From positions 1-8,661 of the forward strand of contig CAYSPJ010000173.1 in the NCBI GenBank assembly GCA_964432875.1: a DNA stretch of 8,661 nt, given 5' to 3'. Position 1 is the first letter of the stretch, and every line of letters starts with the position of its first letter. A program made the position numbers and the translations under genes. This DNA is from JACJYE01 sp964432875 (GTDB lineage: Bacteria; Bacteroidota; Bacteroidia; Chitinophagales; Saprospiraceae). The notes below the pieces were generated by a model. The model did not search any database and was not told the origin of the DNA. It worked only from the letters and a program-made list of their open reading frames with translations. Positions 1 through 7,670 of this stretch are shown in pieces.

Positions 1-1
1 C

Positions 2-1471
2 ATGAAGCGCATCATTTTCTCCTGTACTTTTGCACTGATGATATTCGGGCTGCAAGCCCAGCAATTGGCCCCCTGTGGGACCCTCGAAGCGCCGCCGCGC
101 TGGCTGGAGGAGTACCAGCAGAACCCCATGCCTTTCAACCGTTCCAACAACGATACCATCTACGTTCCGCTGACGGTCCATCTGGTCGGGAACAGCGGTG
201 GGGGCGGCTACATTTCCATCCAGCGCATGTGGGGGGCTTTCTGCACTTTAAACCAGGATTTCCGCGAGTCGGCGATCCAGTTTTACGTCGAAGGGCCAAT
301 CCGCTACATCAACAATTCGGTTTATTACGACCACAATTTCACCCAGGGCAGCCAGATGATGAACCAAAATAATGTGCCCAACACCTTGAATTGCTACATC
401 GTCAGCAGCCCGGCTGGCAATTGCGGCTATAGCATCTATGGGCTGGGCATTGCCCTGGCCATCAACTGTACTAAAGCCAACGATCATACCTGGGCGCACG
501 AGTTGGGGCACCAGCTGTCGCTCCCTCACCCTTTCCGCGGTTGGGAGGGCTTTGAGCACGACTACAGCCAAAACGCGCCAAACTTTGTCGGCAACCGCCC
601 GGTTGAGCGCGTGGATGGCAGCAACTGCGCTGCTGCCGGCGATGGCTTCTGCGATACTTCGCCTGATTACCTGAACTTCCGCTGGAATTGCACGGCCAAT
701 GCCCAAAGCAACGTCGTGCAGCGCGATCCCGACGGCATGGAGTTCCGCTCCGATGCCAGCCTGATCATGGGGTATTCCTTGAGCCAGTGCTCCAACCGCT
801 TCACCCCTGAACAGATGGCAGCCATGCGCGCCAACTTGCTGACTGAGCGGCAGTTCCTGCTCTACAATCAAACTCCTCCGACGCCTTTGGGCGACATCCA
901 GCTCAACCCCATCACTCCGCTTGACGGCGAGATGATCGGCGATCAAACCTCCATCACCCTGGAATGGGAACCGATTGCCGGCGCGCAGGAATACATGGTA
1001 GAAATCACCTTCTTGCCGGCCTTTGGTTTTGTCTATACGCGCTTTACGACGCCAACCAACTCCCTGGTATTCCCCGCCAGCGACCTGATCGCCAACCGGG
1101 TTTGCTACTGGCGTATCCGGCCCTTTAATGGCTATGATGGCTGCACCGCTTATAGCAACATCCGGACGTTCCAACTGGGCAACATCGTCTCCAGCCGGGA
1201 AGTGGCTCTACCGGTAGAGGACGTGCAAATCCTCCCTAATCCGGCTGCCAGCGGAGGGGAAGCTACGCTGGCTTTCATCGCCTTGGAGGCTACTGCGGTA
1301 CAATTGAGTCTACTGGATATTTCCGGGCGGGTGCGGTGGCAGCAGCGCCAATTCGCGCCCAGCGGGGACAACCGCCTGCCCCTTTCGCTAGAGGGCTTAC
1401 CCGCTGGTATCTACCTCTTGCGCCTGGAGGCAAATGGGGGCGTCGTATCCCGCCGGCTGGTGGTGAAATGA
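2..1471 (+). CDS. Secreted M43-like (pappalysin/cytophagalysin) zinc metalloprotease with T9SS sorting domain, paralogue 1
   Basis: Predicted exported zinc endopeptidase of 489 residues. A signal peptide covers about residues 1-19 (cleavage after LQA). The catalytic domain spans about 50-285, with zinc motif HELGHQLSLPH at 166-176 (zinc ligands His166, His170, His176; general base Glu167). It continues with GDGFCDTSPDY at about 213-223, a block that in the M43 family precedes the Met-turn, then Met256 in LIMGY and a cysteine followed by RFTPEQ and AMRANL, the usual M43 tail. A fibronectin-III-like domain follows at about 300-392 (EWEPIAGAQEYMVEI, YWRIRPFN). A T9SS type A sorting domain lies at about 405-489 (ILPNPA, then LPAGIYLLRLE and a basic end). 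The glycine expected at the eighth position of HExxHxxGxxH is Ser173. The start is the second base of the window, so its promoter is not visible. The signal peptide makes this ATG the natural start. It is the first of three tandem paralogues. Family assignment is by motif recall; the substrate is unknown. Confidence 0.87.
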   Translation: MKRIIFSCTFALMIFGLQAQQLAPCGTLEAPPRWLEEYQQNPMPFNRSNNDTIYVPLTVHLVGNSGGGGYISIQRMWGAFCTLNQDFRESAIQFYVEGPIRYINNSVYYDHNFTQGSQMMNQNNVPNTLNCYIVSSPAGNCGYSIYGLGIALAINCTKANDHTWAHELGHQLSLPHPFRGWEGFEHDYSQNAPNFVGNRPVERVDGSNCAAAGDGFCDTSPDYLNFRWNCTANAQSNVVQRDPDGMEFRSDASLIMGYSLSQCSNRFTPEQMAAMRANLLTERQFLLYNQTPPTPLGDIQLNPITPLDGEMIGDQTSITLEWEPIAGAQEYMVEITFLPAFGFVYTRFTTPTNSLVFPASDLIANRVCYWRIRPFNGYDGCTAYSNIRTFQLGNIVSSREVALPVEDVQILPNPAASGGEATLAFIALEATAVQLSLLDISGRVRWQQRQFAPSGDNRLPLSLEGLPAGIYLLRLEANGGVVSRRLVVK

Positions 1472-1533
1472 TTTTTTTGCCCCAGCAATCAAAATTTAAC
1501 AAGCAAAAAGCAGGAAAAAATGCGCGATGGGCT

Positions 1534-1541
1534 TACTTTTA
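1534..1541 (+). promoter_or_regulatory. Weak -7-like element before paralogue 2
   Basis: TACTTTTA resembles the Bacteroidota -7 element TAnnTTTG with the last base changed, about 45 bases before the chosen start of the second protease gene. I see no TTTG about 20 bases upstream, so this is only a candidate. The 115-base gap between genes 1 and 2 could equally be transcribed from the upstream gene. Confidence 0.2.
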
Positions 1542-1586
1542 GAGCGTCTTCCTGCATTTAGCAGGTTCTCGATCAACAATACGCAG

Positions 1587-3074
1587 ATGAGAAAACTATC
1601 TACACTGCCTTTTTTACCTTTGTTTCTGCTGATAGCCGGTGCCTTGCCCGCTCAGGAAACTGCCTTTGAACGCCACTGTGGTACGCTCTTTGAAGAGAAC
1701 CCCTGGCTGGTTTATTTTCAATCCAACCAAGCCGCTTTCCCGCGTTCGCCGGAAATCATCTACGTACCCCTGACTGTCCATCTCGTGGGTGATAAGGCAG
1801 GCAATGGTTATTTCAGCATGGAGCAGGTGCTAGAGGCGCTTTGCACCTTAAACGAAGACTTTGAACAAGCCGACATCCAATTTTACCTGGATGGCCCACT
1901 CCGCTATATAAGTTCTGACAAGTATTTCAACCACGATTATGGCGGTGGCATCGAAATGATGAGTGCCTACAACCAGCCCAATACCGTCAATTGCTATGTC
2001 GTCAATAATGCTGCTGGATATTGTGGGTATGCTTTTTACACCCTGGGCATCGTGCTGAACAAGTCCTGCCTGGAGCCAGGCAGCCACACCTGGGCACATG
2101 AGATGGGGCACTACTTATCGCTGCCCCATACTTTCCAAGGCTGGGAAGGCGTGAGCCAAAATTATTCCCAAAATGCCCCCGCAACGATCAATGGGCGCGC
2201 GGTCGAATTGGCCGACGGCAGCAACTGCCAGCAGGCCGGCGACGGTTTTTGTGATACCCCCGCCGACTACCTCAACGACCGCTGGGCTTGCCTGAGCAAT
2301 GGCAAAAGCGCCCAGTTGCAGCGAGACCCTGCCGGCCATGCTTTCCGCTCAGAAGGCAGCCTGCTGATGAGCTATGCTGAAGATGCCTGCGCCAACCGCT
2401 TTTCACAAGAACAGATTGACGCCATGCGCGCCAACCTGAAATCGCAGCGCCCCAACCTCCTGGCAGAAGCCCCCCTGCCCCAGCTATTGGCTGGCACCGT
2501 TTCTGGCCCGGTCCTACCTGCCCAGGACGAATTGATCACCAACGTCAGCCGGATGAATATGCAATGGCCGGCGGTGCCGGGGGCAGAGGGCTATATCGTT
2601 TTTTTGAGCCTGCTCGCTCCGGTCGGCGAAAGCGAGATCCCCTTCATGGTTTACTACACCCTGGAAAATAGCCTGGATATTGATGGCCTGCTCTCCGAGC
2701 GCAGTTGGCGCTGGCGGGTTAAACCCTACAATCGCTTCGATGCCTGTGCTCCGCTTTCGGAGGCTTTCGCCTTTGATACCGGGTATTTCATCAGCAACAC
2801 TAAAGAACAGGCCACTTTTAGCGCTTTCAAATTGCACCCCAACCCACAATATGCGGGTAGCCCTGTATTCGTGGAATTTGAGCTTCCAGCTGCTTTCAAC
2901 TTACACATTTTCCTCTATACCTCCACCGGCCAACCACTGCGCTACTTGCCGCTATATGGCCACTATGGCTACAATGAAGCGGCCTTCCCCACCCAGGGCT
3001 TGCCGCCCGGCCTTTACTGGCTAGGCATCGAGCATGCCGGCGGCAGGAAGTATCAAAAACTCGTGCTCCACTAA
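1587..3074 (+). CDS. Secreted M43-like zinc metalloprotease with T9SS sorting domain, paralogue 2
   Basis: Predicted exported zinc endopeptidase of 495 residues with the same architecture as its upstream neighbour. The start at 1587 is chosen because it puts the signal peptide (about residues 1-22, cleavage after LPA) at the N-terminus. An in-frame ATG at 1527 would add 20 residues in front of it. The zinc motif is HEMGHYLSLPH at 171-181 (ligands His171, His175, His181; base Glu172), with Ser178 in place of the usual glycine. GDGFCDTPADY follows, then the Met-turn LLMSY (Met261), a cysteine and RFSQEQ. A fibronectin-III-like domain lies at about 310-405 (RWRVKPYN), and a T9SS type A sorting domain at about 411-495 (LHPNP, then LPPGLYWLGIE). 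Its stop codon overlaps the next ATG by one base (TAATG), which suggests translational coupling. The fibronectin and sorting domains look more diverged from paralogue 1 than the catalytic block does. Confidence 0.87.
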   Translation: MRKLSTLPFLPLFLLIAGALPAQETAFERHCGTLFEENPWLVYFQSNQAAFPRSPEIIYVPLTVHLVGDKAGNGYFSMEQVLEALCTLNEDFEQADIQFYLDGPLRYISSDKYFNHDYGGGIEMMSAYNQPNTVNCYVVNNAAGYCGYAFYTLGIVLNKSCLEPGSHTWAHEMGHYLSLPHTFQGWEGVSQNYSQNAPATINGRAVELADGSNCQQAGDGFCDTPADYLNDRWACLSNGKSAQLQRDPAGHAFRSEGSLLMSYAEDACANRFSQEQIDAMRANLKSQRPNLLAEAPLPQLLAGTVSGPVLPAQDELITNVSRMNMQWPAVPGAEGYIVFLSLLAPVGESEIPFMVYYTLENSLDIDGLLSERSWRWRVKPYNRFDACAPLSEAFAFDTGYFISNTKEQATFSAFKLHPNPQYAGSPVFVEFELPAAFNLHIFLYTSTGQPLRYLPLYGHYGYNEAAFPTQGLPPGLYWLGIEHAGGRKYQKLVLH

Positions 3075-4627
3075 TGATGAATAAAATACTGCTGTTTACG
3101 CTCTTGGCTATCGGCCCGCTCAGCCTTTTGCATGCTCAGGAAAAGAACTGGCTATTGCCCTGTGGCACCCCTCCGGGCAAATCGGAATGGCTGAAAAAAT
3201 ATCAGCAAAACCCCCAGGCTCATTACCGTAGCCTGGATAGTATCATCTATGTGCCCCTTACCATCCACATCTTGGGTGATGACGATGGGGTGGGCTACTT
3301 TACGATTAGCAAACTACTGGATGCCCTGTGTAAACTAAACGCCGACTTCGAAGCGTCCAATATCGTCTTTTACCAAGAGGGGCCGGTGCGCTACCTCGAC
3401 CATTCAGCCTGGTACCGGCACAATAGCGTGTTAGAAGGCGCTCAGATGATGTTTGCCAATAATATCGAGAACACCATCAACACCTACTTCGTGTCCGACC
3501 CGGCTGGCAACTGCGGGTACAACTTGCCTTATGCCGGGGTAGCCATGTCCAAAAGCTGTTCGAATGCCAATAACGACACCTGGGCCCACGAAATCGGCCA
3601 CAACCTCACGATCCAACACCCCTTCCTCGGCTGGGAAGGCGGGGTGAGCCACGACGGCAGCGTGACGCACAACTACAGCGACCCGGCACCGCCTTTTGTC
3701 ACCTACGATTACACCTATTTTAAAGACACCCTCATCCTGGATACGTTAATTATCGATACTGCGCTGGTAGAGTTCGTGGATGGCTCCAACTGCCATATCG
3801 CCGGAGACGGCTTCTGCGATACCTCGCCGGATTACCTGGGCTTCCGCTGGAATTGCAACAACGATGCCCAAAGCGCTCAATTGCAAACCGACCCGGCAGG
3901 GGTGCAGTTCCGCTCGGATGGCACCCTCACCATGGGTTATGCCAACGACGCCTGCCAGTCTCGCTTCACCCCGGAGCAGATCGCGGCCATGCGTGCCAAC
4001 TTGTACGAAGAGAAAGCCAGTTATTTATACAATCAGCAAGCGGGCCTGGCCCTGGGTAGCAACCCACCGGCTCTGGATTTCCCGCTGGACGACGAGCAGG
4101 TCCAGTTCGACCAGGCGCTGCTCAGCTGGGCACCGGTGGAAAATGCGACCCACTACTTGGTGCAAATCGGACTGACTTCCAACTTCAGCAGCGCCCTGGT
4201 CACCGAATATGTCACCGACAGCCCCGAGCTCCTGCTCAACACGCTGGCTAACAACCGCACCTACTACTGGCGGGTGCGTGCTTTTAACAACTATGCCTTC
4301 TGCAGCAGCCCATCAGCTTTCCGGAAATTTAAAACCGCCCAATTGACCGGGTTGAATACCATCGCTGGATTGAGGGGCATCAGCCTCTATCCCAACCCGG
4401 CCCTTGCTCACGCGCCGACCGTGCTGGAGTTTGAGGCAGCTCAAGGCTTTGCGGGCCACTTGCAAATATATACTCCGGCTGGCCAATTGCGCTATAGCTC
4501 CCCAGCCACTGCCCAAGCTGGGCTCAACCGGCTGGAGATAGAAACGGCTACCCTGCCGCCGGGGCTATACTTCATCCGCCTGCAAAGCCCCGCCGGGCAA
4601 CTGGCCGAGCGGCTGACCGTTAGGTGA
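3074..4627 (+). CDS. Secreted M43-like zinc metalloprotease with T9SS sorting domain, paralogue 3 (with insertion)
   Basis: Predicted exported zinc endopeptidase of 517 residues, the third tandem paralogue. Two adjacent ATGs (3074 and 3077) could start it; the first overlaps the preceding stop by one base. The signal peptide covers about residues 1-21 (cleavage after LHA). The zinc motif is HEIGHNLTIQH at 172-182 (ligands His172, His176, His182; base Glu173), with Thr179 where metzincins usually have glycine. GDGFCDTSPDY starts at about 244, and the Met-turn LTMGY has Met287. Between the zinc motif and the GDGFCDT block it has roughly 25-30 residues more than paralogues 1 and 2 (about 205-235), rich in Asp, Thr, Leu, Ile and Tyr with an internal repeat (DTLILDTLIIDT). 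A fibronectin-III-like domain lies at about 330-420 (YYWRVRAFN), and a T9SS type A sorting domain at about 432-517 (LYPNPA, LPPGLYFIRLQ). Likely co-transcribed with gene 2. Confidence 0.87.
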   Translation: MMNKILLFTLLAIGPLSLLHAQEKNWLLPCGTPPGKSEWLKKYQQNPQAHYRSLDSIIYVPLTIHILGDDDGVGYFTISKLLDALCKLNADFEASNIVFYQEGPVRYLDHSAWYRHNSVLEGAQMMFANNIENTINTYFVSDPAGNCGYNLPYAGVAMSKSCSNANNDTWAHEIGHNLTIQHPFLGWEGGVSHDGSVTHNYSDPAPPFVTYDYTYFKDTLILDTLIIDTALVEFVDGSNCHIAGDGFCDTSPDYLGFRWNCNNDAQSAQLQTDPAGVQFRSDGTLTMGYANDACQSRFTPEQIAAMRANLYEEKASYLYNQQAGLALGSNPPALDFPLDDEQVQFDQALLSWAPVENATHYLVQIGLTSNFSSALVTEYVTDSPELLLNTLANNRTYYWRVRAFNNYAFCSSPSAFRKFKTAQLTGLNTIAGLRGISLYPNPALAHAPTVLEFEAAQGFAGHLQIYTPAGQLRYSSPATAQAGLNRLEIETATLPPGLYFIRLQSPAGQLAERLTVR

Positions 4628-4647
4628 GGCGCATACCACTATCATCA

Positions 4648-5163
4648 TCAGCCCCGGGATTTCTGCTTGAAAGACCAGGTCAGCCAAGCTTCACAGACTA
4701 GCTCGCCGGCGGTATTGCGGCCGGTGGTTTTGACGCACACTTCTACCCCTTGGCCCGTATCGATCGCCTGCTGCACGGCCTGCTGGATGACCAGGCCTTC
4801 TTCACAGGTGAAGACCGTCAGGGTATCCGCTTTTTTGGAAAATTGCACCTCTACCTTAGTGATCAGCATGGAAAAAGGCCCCTTGCCATGCAAAGCGAGG
4901 ATAGCCAACAAACCCGTTGACAGCTCGGCTGCGCCAGCTAGCGCCGCGAAATAAATCGAGCGGAAGGGGTTCTGGGTGCGCCAGTTGAAGGGGATGCTCA
5001 CTTGGGCCTGTTGCGGGCTGCACTGCCTTACGCGCACGCCCCAAAACCAGCAAGAGGGCAACTTGCGCAAGAAATACCAACGCATTTTCCAAGGTGTATT
5101 TAAATTGCGGACCAGGGTTGTTTCGCGGCCCTGGCTGGCCGTAGCAGAGGCTTGAGTTGGCAT
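4648..5163 (-). CDS. DUF4442 / hotdog-fold thioesterase-like protein
   Basis: Small protein of 171 residues without signal peptide or clear membrane segment, so probably cytoplasmic. Its centre (IPFNWRTQNPFRSIYFAA followed by LAGAAELSTG) is what I recall of the DUF4442 family, which adopts the hotdog fold of acyl-CoA thioesterases. The AELSTG helix is where relatives carry their acidic catalytic residue. The substrate is unknown; acyl-CoA hydrolysis is inference from the fold. The ATG at 5163 is preferred over an in-frame TTG at 5193, which would add ten residues and put the start inside the only promoter-like element. The gene converges on protease gene 3 with 20 bases between stops and no visible terminator. 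It diverges from the serine protease gene. It has no evident functional link to the secreted proteases. Confidence 0.78.
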   Translation of the reverse strand: MPTQASATASQGRETTLVRNLNTPWKMRWYFLRKLPSCWFWGVRVRQCSPQQAQVSIPFNWRTQNPFRSIYFAALAGAAELSTGLLAILALHGKGPFSMLITKVEVQFSKKADTLTVFTCEEGLVIQQAVQQAIDTGQGVEVCVKTTGRNTAGELVCEAWLTWSFKQKSRG

Positions 5164-5181
5164 AGCGCGTTTTTTAGGAGC

Positions 5182-5189
5182 TAAAAGTA
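5182..5189 (-). promoter_or_regulatory. Weak -7-like element for the DUF4442 gene
   Basis: Read on the minus strand this is TACTTTTA, one base off TAnnTTTG, 18 bases before the ATG at 5163. A T-rich tract lies just upstream but no well-spaced TTTG is present. The position suits a short leader and supports the ATG start over the upstream TTG. Confidence 0.27.
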
Positions 5190-5296
5190 CCAAAAAAGAA
5201 AAGCTTTTTAGTGGCAGGTGTGATTTATCTCGGCATCCTGCGTCTAAGCCAGTGAAGTATAATGGTTCTTATGACGAACATTTGTAAGGAAACCCT

Positions 5297-5304
5297 TATT
5301 TTTG
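5297..5304 (+). promoter_or_regulatory. Candidate -7 element (TATTTTTG) for the serine protease gene
   Basis: TATTTTTG matches the Bacteroidota TAnnTTTG consensus exactly. The nearest upstream TTTG (5281-5284) is only 12 bases away rather than the usual 19-20, so the -33 part is not satisfied. Transcription would begin near 5311, leaving a leader of about 135 bases. This argues that the in-frame ATG at 5262, which lies upstream of the element, is not the real start. Confidence 0.42.
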
Positions 5305-5312
5305 CGCCGGGC

Positions 5313-5408
5313 AATGCCCAACCGGCAGTAGTCAAAGGCTGCTCCGGGCAAGCAGCTCGCCAGTGTCCATCCCTTTACAACCTACCTCAATGCACCGCAT
5401 TGGGCATT
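5313..5408 (+). promoter_or_regulatory. Possible folded 5' leader of the serine protease gene
   Basis: AATGCCCAA (5313-5321) is exactly complementary to TTGGGCATT (5400-5408), a 9-bp pairing that would close off most of the leader. Inside it, GCTGCT (5338-5343) and AGCAGC (5351-5356) form a 6-bp hairpin with a 7-base loop, extendable by one G-U pair. The left arm begins almost where transcription should start. No known riboswitch or leader class is recognised, and a 9-bp match can arise by chance. Confidence 0.27.
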
Positions 5409-5444
5409 AGTTTATCTATTTCAGCATCAATTAATCTTCGTACT

Positions 5445-7397
5445 ATGAGGTGGTTTTGTGTGTTACTCGTCAGTCTCTATTTCTCCTCCCCTGTTGCGGC
5501 ACAATATAGCGCTGGAGGAACCCCATTCAGTTTCTCCGCTGATTTTCAGGAGCGTTATGGCCATCAGGCGCTAAAAGCGGAAAAAACCCCTAAAATCAAC
5601 CTCAAGCGGTTATTGGAAGAAGACGAAAAACGGGGTGGCACGCCGCGTTTTTCCGCTCCGCTCCAGGTGAGCTATAGCCTGCAAAATGCTGGCCAGTGGC
5701 AGGAGCTGGAAGATGGCAGCCTGTTGTGGCGGCTAAAGATCGTATCGGAAGGGGCCATCGCCCTGGCTGCGCTCTATGAAAATTTCTACCTGCCCCCGGG
5801 TGCCAAGCTGTTTATGTATGATGAGGGGCGCCAGCAAGTACTGGGCGCTTATACTTTTGTCAACAACCCCGCTTCAGGGCGCTTCCTGACCGGCTTTATC
5901 CATGGTCAGTCAGCCATCATCGAATACTACGAGCCGGCTGCGGTGCGCGGGCAAGGGCGCTTCGAGATTTTCCGCCTCGACCACGTTTACCAAAGCGATA
6001 ACTTCCGGGCTGCCCAACAAATACGCGAACCCGCATCGCTGCTCAACTTCGGCTTTGGCGCTTCCTTCCCCTGCCATAAAAATGCCGACTGCCCCGAAGG
6101 CAGCCCCTGGGAAAAGCAAAAGCGCAGCACCTGTCTGATCTTTATGGTGATGGAAGAGGGCACCATCGGCTGCAGCGGCACCCTGGTCAACAATACAGCC
6201 GAAGATGGTACTCCTTACGTGCTGAGCGCCCACCATTGCTACGTAGGCTTTACGCCGATGTACGACCTCTGGCGCTTTGACTTTGCCTATCGCTCGTCTG
6301 GTTGCGCCAATCCTGCTCAGGAGCCTGTCCCCAACTCCATGCTCGGCTGCGTCTTCCGCGCCAGCCGCCAACAGAGCGATTTCCTCTTGGTGGAAATGAC
6401 CGGCCCGATACCAACTGACTATGATTTATATTTCTGTGGCTGGAACCGGCAAGCCAATACTGTGCCGGCAAGCGGGGCCATCCTGCACCATCCCCGTGCC
6501 GATATCATGAAACTCGGCCTGCATACCCAGCCCGCCGTCATCCACCCCTCTTCCCTGAACTGGGGCGGTGGCAACATCACTCCCGCTAACCACCACTTCC
6601 GGGTGGTATACAGCGAAGGGACTTTTGAACTGGTCTCCTCTGGCAGCGGCTTGTTCGACCAAGCGGGCCGCCTCCGGGGCCAGTTGCACGGCGGCATCCC
6701 CAATGAGGATTGCACGGCAGGCGCCACCGGCTACTTTGGCCGCCTGGCCATGTCCTGGGCCGAAGGCAGCAACCCGGAAAGCAGGCTGAGCGACTGGCTC
6801 GACCCACTGGGCCTGGGCCTGGATACGCTGGGCGGCGTGGAACAGCCGTTTACCAACCTCGCCACCATCTCCGGCACCATTATAAACGAAAGTGGCCAGC
6901 CAATCGCCGACGTCAAAATCAAACTCCTCGGCCTGGTGGAAGATTCTACTTTTACCGCTACGGATGGCAGTTATACCTTCGAGGGCGTGCCAGTGGGATT
7001 CCCCGCGGCTTTTGATCTCAGCAAAGGGGGCAGCGCCCAAAACGGCGTTTCTACTTTCGATCTGGTCGTGCTATCCAAACACATCTTGGGCGTCGACTTG
7101 CTGGGCAGCCCCTACAAACTCGTCGCTGCCGATGTCAATGGCTCTAATTCCATCACTACCCTCGACCAAATCGGTATCCGCAAGATTATCCTGGGTATCG
7201 ATACGGCCTTCAGCGGCCGGCCTAATTGGCTCTTTTTCCCGGAAAACTTTAGCTTCACCAACCCCGCCAATCCGTTCCTCGACCCCTTGAGCAACTCCTG
7301 GCTGCTGCTTAACGTCTCTGGCGATATCGCTGACCTGGATTTCATCGGCATCAAAACTGGCGATATGGATGATAGCGCGGATACGGGCGGAAACTGA
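5445..7397 (+). CDS. Secreted lysyl-endopeptidase-like S1 serine protease with dockerin-like domain
   Basis: Predicted exported serine endopeptidase precursor of 650 residues. The start at 5445 places a signal peptide at residues 1-19 (cleavage after PVAA). In-frame ATGs upstream (from 5262) add 61 residues without export features. A propeptide lies at about 20-205 (LPPGAKLFMYDEG, GAYTFVNN, IIEYYEP). The protease domain, about 207-460, aligns from memory with Achromobacter protease I: Cys210 and Cys216, Cys243 and Cys265 with the same 22-residue spacing, catalytic His264 (LSAHHC), Asp312 (SDFLLVEM) and Ser399 (SSGSG). GQLHGG and SRLSDWLDP are shared. Trp373 and His415 match the Trp169-His210 pair of that enzyme, but no residue matches its lysine-selecting Asp225, and the glycine two residues before the catalytic serine is Val397. 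A carboxypeptidase-regulatory-like domain follows at about 473-515, then a dockerin-like calcium-binding module at about 525-600 (DVNGSNSITTLD, Asp563-Asp574). The protein ends at about 50 residues later without a T9SS sorting domain, unlike the three neighbours. Confidence 0.88.
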   Translation: MRWFCVLLVSLYFSSPVAAQYSAGGTPFSFSADFQERYGHQALKAEKTPKINLKRLLEEDEKRGGTPRFSAPLQVSYSLQNAGQWQELEDGSLLWRLKIVSEGAIALAALYENFYLPPGAKLFMYDEGRQQVLGAYTFVNNPASGRFLTGFIHGQSAIIEYYEPAAVRGQGRFEIFRLDHVYQSDNFRAAQQIREPASLLNFGFGASFPCHKNADCPEGSPWEKQKRSTCLIFMVMEEGTIGCSGTLVNNTAEDGTPYVLSAHHCYVGFTPMYDLWRFDFAYRSSGCANPAQEPVPNSMLGCVFRASRQQSDFLLVEMTGPIPTDYDLYFCGWNRQANTVPASGAILHHPRADIMKLGLHTQPAVIHPSSLNWGGGNITPANHHFRVVYSEGTFELVSSGSGLFDQAGRLRGQLHGGIPNEDCTAGATGYFGRLAMSWAEGSNPESRLSDWLDPLGLGLDTLGGVEQPFTNLATISGTIINESGQPIADVKIKLLGLVEDSTFTATDGSYTFEGVPVGFPAAFDLSKGGSAQNGVSTFDLVVLSKHILGVDLLGSPYKLVAADVNGSNSITTLDQIGIRKIILGIDTAFSGRPNWLFFPENFSFTNPANPFLDPLSNSWLLLNVSGDIADLDFIGIKTGDMDDSADTGGN

Positions 7398-7670
7398 AGA
7401 TATATGTAGTGCCCGCCCATTTAGAGCTTGTCCAGGTTTGATCCTTTGCGCCCAGCTGAGCGGAACTGGAGCGTGCTGTGTATCAACATTTCCATCCTTC
7501 AGCCCCCCTCAGTATGGGCTTTGCTCTTCGGCACCAAGGGCCCAACAGGCTCAAAGCGCACTAGCATCCGGTTGATCAAACCCGTAAAAACGACCCTCCC
7601 CTCCCCCATATTGCCTGCCAAAGAAATAAATTGCAAAAAATAAAATATAGGAATTTTTATGGTTTATTTT

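Noticed and set aside
248..1174. 308-codon open frame on the minus strand, antisense to protease gene 1
   Set aside because: It lies wholly inside a well-supported gene, has no recognisable domains and an Ala/Val/Gly/Ile-rich composition typical of a mirror frame.
1510..1555. GCAGGAA / TTCCTGC inverted repeat between genes 1 and 2, considered as a terminator
   Set aside because: Seven bases with a 32-base loop and no following T-run; the T-run (1472-1478) is on the wrong side.
1527..1586. In-frame N-terminal extension of protease gene 2
   Set aside because: It adds 20 residues before a clean signal peptide whose ATG is at 1587.
5262..5444. In-frame N-terminal extension of the serine protease
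   Set aside because: It would bury the signal peptide 61 residues inside the protein, and the -7 element at 5297 lies downstream of the ATG at 5262.
6426..7040. 204-codon minus-strand open frame inside the serine protease gene
   Set aside because: Antisense mirror of a gene with clear catalytic motifs; no features of its own.
7501..7520. AGCCC/GGGCT hairpin as terminator of the serine protease gene
   Set aside because: Five-base stem, ten-base loop, no T-tract, and more than 100 bases after the stop codon.
7428..7643. 71-codon forward open frame in the gene-free stretch
   Set aside because: No recognisable motif, no promoter or leader in front, and a composition that looks incidental. It is not a continuation of the serine protease sorting domain either.
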